DNA from: Trichoplusia ni | Taxonomy: Eukaryota > Arthropoda > Insecta > Lepidoptera > Noctuidae | Length of the DNA: 64,000 nt | NCBI RefSeq assembly: GCF_003590095.1 | Contig: NC_039480.1 | Coordinates: forward strand, 5,433,328 to 5,497,327 | Reading direction: 5' to 3' | Part shown: positions 57,326 to 64,000 of the stretch, piece by piece | Layout: every line of letters begins with the position of its first letter | Numbering within the stretch: the stretch's first letter is position 1 | Translations under genes and position numbers: made by a program | Notes under the pieces: model-generated | Databases searched by the model: none | What the model was told of the DNA's origin: nothing | Seen by the model: only the letters and a program-made list of their open reading frames with translations

Positions 57326-59637
57326 ATGGAAGTGTCGAGACAAAAAACATATTTTATTTTATGGCTAATAGGTAAGATTAAGTTTCTTTTTAAGTTATTT
57401 CGTCATCTTATTAAGAATCTGTTCAAAGTCGGACAGAAAGAATAAATAAGTTTTATTTTCCAGTCCCATCAGCACTTGGCTTGAACAATTTGATCACGAA
57501 AGAGAACAAGTACAGAGTACACGAGTTTCACGACCACATTGGCAGAGCTGATAAGGCCAAAATGATGACCTTAGCCGAGGACTTGGTTAAGGATGCTTAC
57601 CTCAAAATGAGGCAAATTAAAGAAATCAGGGAAGAACATGAACCGTATTCTGCTTTCAATATCGGTGTTATTATTGGTGGGTATGGGTTTAAGTGGAGGC
57701 CTACGTTCAGCAGTGGACGGCGATAGGCTGAGATGATGATGATGATGGGAGTCTGACAACCAATCACGATACCCCTAACTAAGGGGCATCGTGTTGCCCA
57801 GGTAACTGTGTTGAGGAGGTCAGATAGGCAGTCGCTCCTTGTAAAACACTAGTACCAAGCTGAAACCGGTTAGACTGGAAGCCTAACCGGTTTCTTTATT
57901 TTTAAAGTGAAACTTCTTAAGGCGCATGATTGTATAATTTTTACGGATGTAACGTCACGCCGGTATGCAACGGAAGTGTCGAAAAAAAGAGAGAGCGATA
58001 GAGACCGATTGAGAGAGAGTAAGACAGGTCGAACGAGCGAGAAAGATTGAGAGAAAAAGTGAGACAGAGCGAACGTCGTATCACGCACAGCGCTATGGAG
58101 TGAGAGGTGGGAGAGAGCTATAGTGAGAAAGATCTCTCGTTCAGAGAGAGAATACGGGATATCGAGAAATAATACACGCCATATTGGTTGTGTATTCGTT
58201 TTCTAGTTATAGCTATTTTATTCTTTAGCACAAATGCAATGCCTTTAGTGTCGCGAATAGGATTAGCAATTAACCGTCTTAATTTTAACCGACTTCAAAA
58301 AGGCGGAGTTTGTCATTTCGTTTGTATTATGTTGATACATTCGTTACCTTAGTAATTTGGACTGGATGACCCGACTATATTGCTTTTTTTCCCACGCTTT
58401 TATGAACACACTTTTCGTTTATTTGAAGTTTGTTTATTGCTACGGTGAGATTTTTCAACTCCATTTTGGGGCACTTCCCGATAAGCTAGCAGGCTGAAAT
58501 TTTCAGGGTAGCTTTAAACCCGACGACAATGCAATTTATAACTATAAAAAATGACAATATTTCATAAAATCTATTAATTTATTTCAGTTTCAAGCTCATT
58601 ATTGTGTTATACATTCAAATTTATTCTCACAGGAAAAATAAGCGAAAAATTTCGCTATATGATAGAGCTATACAAAGATCTTTACAACAAAGATCAGAAA
58701 AGAACGGAACTCATCGGTCCAGGAGTAAAAGTCCTCAGACTCATTCATTACATCATAAATATGGAACTGGTACATTTTCTAGAAGTAGAAATAGATGAAT
58801 TCATCCACGTTCTAGAAGTATCAGCTCATAATGACATGGTGCAGGGGAACCACATGGCTTCGGCGTTGAGAAATGGCCCGGAAGTCGAGGAGGGTAAGAA
58901 ATAAAATCGGTGCTAAACTATAACGGTCTGTAGACGTGAAAATCTTTGTCATAATGAGTTTCTCCGTGTTTCGGAAGGGATGTTCAATTGTGGGTGTAAT
59001 TTATACATCTTTGACAGTCGTTAAAATTTTTCAGAAGCTACAAAGTCTGACAACCAGTCTAACTAAGGGGTATCGTGTTGCCCAGGTAACTGGGTTGATT
59101 GGTCAGATAGGTAGTCGCTCTTTGTAAAACACTGGTACTTAGGTGAAACCGGTTAGACTGGAAGCCGACCACAACATAGTTGGGAACAGGCTGAGATGAT
59201 GATTATTAGATATTAGGTGTCAGGATCAATATTCCCACGTTTTTATACACTCACTTTCTTGTTTGTTTGTCGTTCTGGTTGGATTTTTGCTACTCCATTT
59301 TGAGGCACTTCCCGATAAGCTAGCAGGCTGAAATTTTCAGGGTAGCTTCAAACCCGATGAAAATGCAATTTACAAAGTTATAAAAACTGTCAAACTTTGA
59401 TAAAATCTGACATTTAAAAACGAGGGTATTTAGATTTTTTAAATCGTTTTTTTTTATTTACTTTCAGAGTCTTCGTCGAAAGAAGAAGAGGAGGCGAAGG
59501 TCAAGAGTAGGACGAGAGAGGAGTTCCTAATGAAGAGGCTCGGTTCAAATATTACCACCACTAAGAAGAGATTTATCGATCATTGGCCGGTAGAAGAAAC
59601 CTGGTCTTTGGAAGGGGCCAACATCTATCAGAAGTAA
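57326..59637 (+). CDS. Gene D: secreted cluster member (229 residues)
   Basis: Four exons, all introns phase 1: 57326-57371, 57464-57676, 58633-58893 and 59468-59637 (TAA at 59,635-59,637). The signal peptide YFILWLIVPSALG is built by joining exons 1 and 2. Core: FNIGVIIG then KISEKFRYMIELYKDLYN (residues about 81-105), directly comparable to gene A; next VHFLEVEIDEFIHVLEVS (about 130-148). An acidic SSSKEEEEAK stretch precedes ITTTKKRFIDHWPVEETW near residues 203-220. This aligns with gene B's TTTQKTRWWWPIEYGW but has lost most tryptophans and the YGWEID block. A 5'-truncated LINE lies within about 15 bases of the exon 2 donor (GTGGGT), which may affect its use. Secretion is inferred; function unknown. 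Confidence 0.78.
57677..57885 (+). repeat. LINE tail plus SINE-D fragment
   Basis: GTGGAGGCCTACGTTCAGCA with GATGATGATGATG tail, then the 3' half of SINE-D, both at the start of gene D intron 2. Confidence 0.75.
57955..58201 (+). repeat. GA-rich element, copy 2
   Basis: Matches 49,761-49,996 closely; the left flank AACTTCTTAAGGCGCATG (57,911) extends the match, here without a SINE. Confidence 0.85.
58385..58560 (+). repeat. MITE-3 in gene D intron 2, gene-sense
   Basis: Core CCCGATAAGCTAGCAGGCTG intact; 70 bases before exon 3. Confidence 0.75.
58940..59200 (+). repeat. SINE-D copy
   Basis: Full length, gene D intron 3. Confidence 0.8.
59238..59435 (+). repeat. MITE-3 in gene D intron 3, gene-sense
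   Basis: Ends about 30 bases before exon 4. Confidence 0.75.
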
Positions 59638-59638
59638 T

Positions 59639-59790
59639 AGATTGGCCTGTTGGTCTAGTGGTTAGCGGCCCTGACTGCTACGTCGTGGGCTCGATTCTCA
59701 TTGGAGAACTTTTGTGTGATGAGTAGTTTTTTTTTGGTGTTTTGGATGTAATTTAATATTATGTGTTTATTGAAATATTATAATGGTCTG
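59639..59790 (+). repeat. SINE-B fragment
   Basis: Begins two bases after gene D's stop codon, so it probably forms part of the 3' UTR. Confidence 0.8.
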
Positions 59791-59934
59791 AATGGAGAGT
59801 TAGAAAACATATGTTTTTGTAAAGATTCCTATATATTATGCGAAAGACTCTGTGCTGCTTCTAGAAAAATAGGGAATTTTTTGAGATTTAAGTACCTTAT
59901 ATTGTATATTGAACGAAATTTTTGTTTTATTCAA

Positions 59935-60050
59935 AAATAGTCTACTGCAGTAGGAAATTAAATCCTTGTGTCCCGTAGTCTTCACAAGTATTCAAGTCAC
60001 ATGATGCACACAGACACCCAGACTCAGGACAAGTATTTGTGGATATATTT
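59935..60050 (-). repeat. SINE-A fragment
   Basis: Tail half only. Confidence 0.7.
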
Positions 60051-60170
60051 CTAAAATTATCGATGCAGACGCTTATCTGGTTGGTCAAAAAAAATTGCTC
60101 TAATTTATTTTATACAGCTCCCAACTACTGTTAAATAAAAACAATTTTTCTTGTTATTGTATTTTTTACA

Positions 60171-60457
60171 TCTATACTCTACTATACTAATATATAAAGT
60201 TGAAGAGTTTGTTTGTTAGTTTGAACGCGCTAATCTCAGGAACTACTGGTTCAAATTTAAAAATATTTTTGAGTTTCCTCATTAATCGAGGAAGGTTTTA
60301 GGCTATATAGTCTCGCTGCGACTAATAGGAACGAGGATACAACGGAAAATGTGGGAAAAACGGGGAAAATTATTCATCTTTGAGGGCTTCCGTGGCGTGC
60401 GCTGAAAACGGTTCAAGATCTTCTAACCACGTGGACGAAGTGGCGGGCAACAGATAG
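60171..60457 (+). mobile_element. HEL-1 Helitron
   Basis: TC start at 60,171; end mutated to ATAG. Confidence 0.75.
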
Positions 60458-60661
60458 TTCATTATAAGCCCGATAAAAGCACGCGATACGAGATAGATCC
60501 AAACAATGTTCTACAATTTTGTGCACCATAAAAAGGTCTACAAAATAAGTCACGATATCCTACTTACAGAATAAATGATTTCATTTCATTTCAAATTATG
60601 TATATAGGGTTTATTTAATATTCATATTTATAATGTAGCTTTTTAATCTAATCTTCTAATA

Positions 60662-63320
60662 TACAGGGTGTAAGGAACACCGTACCACCAAAGTCGCATA
60701 ATGACTTTAAAATAACGTGTTAATTAATATTAAAGAAGTCGCTACCGTCGGAGATTAATATTTATAGATTTAGTCATTTTTGAGCACGCAATGAATTGGT
60801 TACCGCGCGATCCTTACGCTCAGCGTACGTACTTACACGAACTGTAATGTGGTAGGAGGGCGACACTCGGCGACACGATCGAAACATTCGAAACGCGCGC
60901 GCATTTTATAAAAATGTTGTGATGTAACGAAAAACAATCACAAAAAAAATACCAATCAATTTACACTATTCTGACTTCAATCTGTGTCTTGTGTATTATT
61001 AAATCAAACCTACTCTTACCTTAATCTCGCTCACTTCTAACCAGATAAGGTTCGAAATGTCCGCCATCCACTTGTACACAAATTTCGGCGCGGCGCAAAA
61101 TCTGCTGCTGAACCCGGGGCAGAAAGGTGGGGTCCTGAGCACACTCCATACGTAACGTGTTGAATGCGTTCACGATGCGATGACGCATTACTTCGGCGGT
61201 CTCGCATTCCGTAACGAACACCTTGTCCTTGACGTAACCCCAGAGAAAAAAGTCAAGCGGCGTCAAATCTGGCGAACGAGGTGGCCAAGCTTGCGGCCCA
61301 AATCTTCCGAGCCACTGATCGCCAAATGTTTCGGACAGGTACTGTCGCACTGGAAGTGATACGTGTGGGGGGGCACCGTCGTGTTGAAACCACGCATCCC
61401 GGTAGTGGGCCAACGGCATCTCATCGACTAAGTCTTCGATAGTTGTATTTAGAAGCTGAAGATACCGTGGCCCGTTTAGTCGCTCCGGGAGGAAAACGGG
61501 TCCAAGAACTTGCGATTTAAACAGCCCTGCCCACACGTTCACTGACCACCGAGTTTGGTGCCCTGTCTGCTGCAAAGCGTAAGGATTGGAATGAGCCCAG
61601 ATGTGGGAATTGCGCCTATTCCACATCCCGTTTCTTGTGAACGTGGACTCATCCGTCCAAATTACGTTTGCAGCAAAACTAGGATTATCGCGATGTTGCT
61701 GTTGCAACCAACGACAATACGCGACACGCCGAATTTTATCGGTAGGCAACAACGCTTGCACCTTGTGCAAATGATATGCGCGCTGCCTATCGCGTCGTAA
61801 AATTCGGTGAACAGTCCAGTGCGACACACGTGTCCTGTGCCGGTTGCGTACCAACCGGGCTGCGGTACGTACACCTAGGCGCGGGTTCTGGCGCACGGCC
61901 GCGAGTACGTGGTCGGCTACAGTGGCTCGGACTGGTCTTCCAGCGCCCTCGCTCTGCGGCACTATCGGCAAGTTGTCAAGCACTCGCTGATATGCACGCA
62001 CTATGACTCTAGGGTCTCCGGGGTGACGAGAACTAGGGTACCGCGTCCGGTAAATGTTTAAAGCGAGACTCGCATTGCCACGTGCTTCGCCATAACACAT
62101 GAGCATGTTACCATACTCCCGGGCGGTGAAAAGACTATTAGGCATCGTAATCGCAATTAAAAAATAATAATTATTAAAAGAACACACACAAGGCACTCAC
62201 TTAATTCACCTATCACAATAAAATTGTCTGCTAACACGATAATTAGTCCGCGAATTACCCGTTTGCACATGCACGTTCGATAAGCATAAGACACGAACTG
62301 AGTAAAAATAGGTACTATTTTGAAAAAAGCCGAACTTTCGGTTTTACCTTTGAGTAGTGTTGGACCTAGGTACCTATGATTCTTGATCGATAAATTACAC
62401 GAGGTCGAAGTGAATATCGTAAAATTATTCTCAACAATAAAGTACTTAACTTAAACCTTTAAAATTGATTAATCACAAAATGTACTTTTGTGTAAGAACA
62501 TTATTATTACATGTGACTGGAATAATTATTCGTAGGAAAAAAAAATTATAAAGATTTTTAGGCAGGAATTTCATTAGGAGATAATGATATTAGAAACAAA
62601 ACAGAGTTTAAGTTCAGAAAAAATAAATTATTGTTTACAACAACACGTTTTAGAACTACAGAATTCTAAACAAAAACAAACTGTTAATAATAAAAGGTTT
62701 TAATAAATTTCGTGATAAGTTGATAAACGCTGAGAAGGTGATTTTTTATTTTATAACATGGAACCCGTGTAACAAAAATCGATGTACTATTTTATCCAGT
62801 GTCACAGGTACGTCACTCGCCGATACCGCTGTAGGTGTCGGCGACTCGCTGGCGGTGTCGACAAAGGCGGCTAGCGGTGCCTACAAAGCGCGCGGCTTTT
62901 TTTAAAGGAATAGTAGGCAGGATTACGAATAATGCGTGCGAGTGCGCGCGCAATAGTTGCGCTATCTCTTACGCTTGTCGCTCATAAGTATTGGTTCGGT
63001 TTTGACGTCACTTTCGGTTAGATTTGCAAGAGAGCGATGACCGACGAGTACCTTTACGAATCAGCTGATCGGGAGCAGTTTTTAGTGTTTCATTTACATT
63101 GCCTTTTTTTGTGAAAACGGCTTAATAATGATTTTGTTTATGAAAATATTATTGAAATACGTAGGAAAAATGATTTTATGACACATAAAATTAAAAAAAC
63201 GCGAAAAAAAACTGCAATTTTCATGAAAAGACCGATGAAAAATTCCAACGCAGTGGGTTCTGGAATCATGTCTAGAACTCAGGTCCCACGGAAAAGTCAC
63301 GGTGTTCCTTACACCCTGTA
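60662..63320 (-). mobile_element. Complete mariner-superfamily transposon (2,659 bp)
   Basis: Inverted ends of 22 bp (60,662-60,683 and 63,299-63,320) begin TACAGGGTGTAAGGAACACC and match perfectly; TA lies outside each end (60,660-60,661, 63,321-63,322). One transposase gene on the minus strand. An unusually long non-coding stretch of about 1.1 kb separates it from the right end. Confidence 0.93.
61021..62145 (-). CDS. Mariner-like transposase, DD41D type (about 374 residues)
   Basis: Single uninterrupted frame. I start it at the ATG of MPNSLFTAREYGNMLMCYGE because this fits the usual mariner/Tc N-terminus; the frame stays open to another ATG at 62,196. A helix-turn-helix region (TAARLVRNRHRTRVSHWTVH) binds the element's ends. 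The catalytic DDE/D triad is visible in VIWTDEST, QHDGAPPH and SPDLTPLDFFLWGY. Counting from the second Asp to the last gives 41 intervening residues (DD41D), as in the group called visitor. DDE transposases cut and rejoin DNA in the nucleus at TA sites. No stop or frameshift breaks it, so it may be active or recently so. Confidence 0.93.
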   Translation of the reverse strand: MPNSLFTAREYGNMLMCYGEARGNASLALNIYRTRYPSSRHPGDPRVIVRAYQRVLDNLPIVPQSEGAGRPVRATVADHVLAAVRQNPRLGVRTAARLVRNRHRTRVSHWTVHRILRRDRQRAYHLHKVQALLPTDKIRRVAYCRWLQQQHRDNPSFAANVIWTDESTFTRNGMWNRRNSHIWAHSNPYALQQTGHQTRWSVNVWAGLFKSQVLGPVFLPERLNGPRYLQLLNTTIEDLVDEMPLAHYRDAWFQHDGAPPHVSLPVRQYLSETFGDQWLGRFGPQAWPPRSPDLTPLDFFLWGYVKDKVFVTECETAEVMRHRIVNAFNTLRMECAQDPTFLPRVQQQILRRAEICVQVDGGHFEPYLVRSERD

Positions 63321-63680
63321 TAAAATTCCCGTGTCACGATGTTAGTTACCGTACTCCTCCGAAACGGTTCGACCGATTTTTATGAAATTTTGTATACATA
63401 TTGGGTAGGTCTGAGAATAGAACAACATCTATTTTTCATACCCCTAAGTGATAAGGGATGCTCACACTAAAAAAAAATATTTTATATTTTGGACGAAATT
63501 GTTTGTTTTAATTTTTTTTATAATGTGGCATTAAAAATACATACAACTAGAAAAAAAAAACCGCAAAACAACGTTTGCTGGGTCAGCTAGTGTAAATATA
63601 AGATATTGTATTTAAAAAAAAAGTTTCCATCAACAAATTAAAGAGTTTTTTTATAATAACTATCGTGAGTTTAATTCATT

Positions 63681-63846
63681 ATTAAATGACGCAACGGTTT
63701 ACTCACGCGTATGTATCGGGGTAGGCCGACTAGTTTCGGACCCAACCGGAGTCCTTAATCATGAGCTGACGCGGCGGGATCGCGAGTCGAACTAGTTAGG
63801 CACCCCCCATAAATACTCGTGAGTAAATCGTTGCATCATTTAATAA
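63681..63846. mobile_element. MITE-2 copy
   Basis: Both inverted ends and the central CCAACCGGAGTCCTTAATCA are present; 50 bases downstream of gene E's stop. Confidence 0.85.
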
Positions 63847-63896
63847 TTAAAGAGTATATGTTCTACAAAATATACATGAATAAAAGACCACAAGAA

Positions 63897-64000
63897 TCAC
63901 CACCAGTGATCGATTTCCCAGCCGTAATCCACAGGCCACCACTTGTTATAAGGATCCCGTTTCTTTCCATATTTCGACAACGCCATGCCTCTATCAAACG
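63897..64000 (-). CDS. Gene E: cluster member, last exon only (window edge)
   Basis: Read on the minus strand from the window edge: FDRGMALSKYGKKRD, then PYNKWWPVDYGWEIDHWW and TGA (63,897-63,899). The tail matches gene B's WWPIEYGWEIDYWW at 11 of 14 positions, with a basic KKR just before it. The rest of the gene lies beyond 64,000, so its start, signal peptide and exon count are unknown. The reading frame is chosen solely from this match. Confidence 0.72.
   Translation of the reverse strand, partial: FDRGMALSKYGKKRDPYNKWWPVDYGWEIDHWW

Larger units (their letters stand above)
60652..63590 (+). mobile_element. HEL-3 Helitron interrupted by the mariner element
   Basis: TCTTCTAATA (60,652) continues at 63,321 with TAAAATTCCCGTGTCACG and ends GGTCAGCTAG at 63,590. 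Removing the mariner and one TA restores the pattern seen at 39,470-39,754. Confidence 0.85.

Noticed and set aside
62720..62905. Second gene inside the mariner element
   Set aside because: Short frame without start context or known similarity; mariner elements carry one gene.

Overview
This window looks like nuclear DNA of a moth or butterfly (Lepidoptera). Split genes with GT/AG introns sit among hundreds of short repeats of kinds known from lepidopteran genomes: several tRNA-derived SINE families, Helitrons that start TC and end CTAG between A and T, TA-flanked mariner-type MITEs, and 5'-truncated LINE 3' ends with GATGAT tails. I cannot name the species. Exon boundaries were placed by hand from splice sites, reading phase and similarity between genes, with no transcript evidence.

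1-17,067 holds no gene I can support; it is intergenic DNA or upstream intron filled with SINEs, Helitrons and MITEs. 17,068-32,612 (+) carries 13 exons of a PPP1R37-like gene (leucine-rich-repeat regulatory subunit of protein phosphatase 1). Its first exon(s) were not found. It ends in a single 4.3-kb exon coding about 1,424 mostly disordered residues, with a dense array of SUMO-consensus-like psi-K-x-E motifs. Two of its introns carry local duplications of a splice site: a copied acceptor that would lead to a stop, and a 123-bp minisatellite that copies an exon end with its donor.

32,613-41,121 is a repeat-rich gap with a 21-bp minisatellite and a 110-bp tandem array. 41,122-64,000 holds a cluster of at least five related genes: A (-), B (+), C (+, apparently decaying), D (+) and E (-, cut by the window edge). 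A, B and D begin with a signal peptide. A to D share a core around G-x-L/I...[DE][KR][FY]...M and a lysine-rich region. B and E end in a striking tryptophan-rich tail, WWP-[IV]-[ED]-YGWEID-x-WW. C has two in-frame stops inside that tail and D has a diverged version. I do not recognise this family; it is the best candidate here for something undescribed.

Between D and E lies a complete mariner-superfamily transposon (60,662-63,320) with an intact DD41D transposase, matching terminal inverted repeats and a TA target duplication, inserted into an older Helitron. Repeat family names used below (SINE-A to D, HEL-1 to 4, MITE-1 to 4, REP-110, REP-E, REP-F) are mine, defined at first use.
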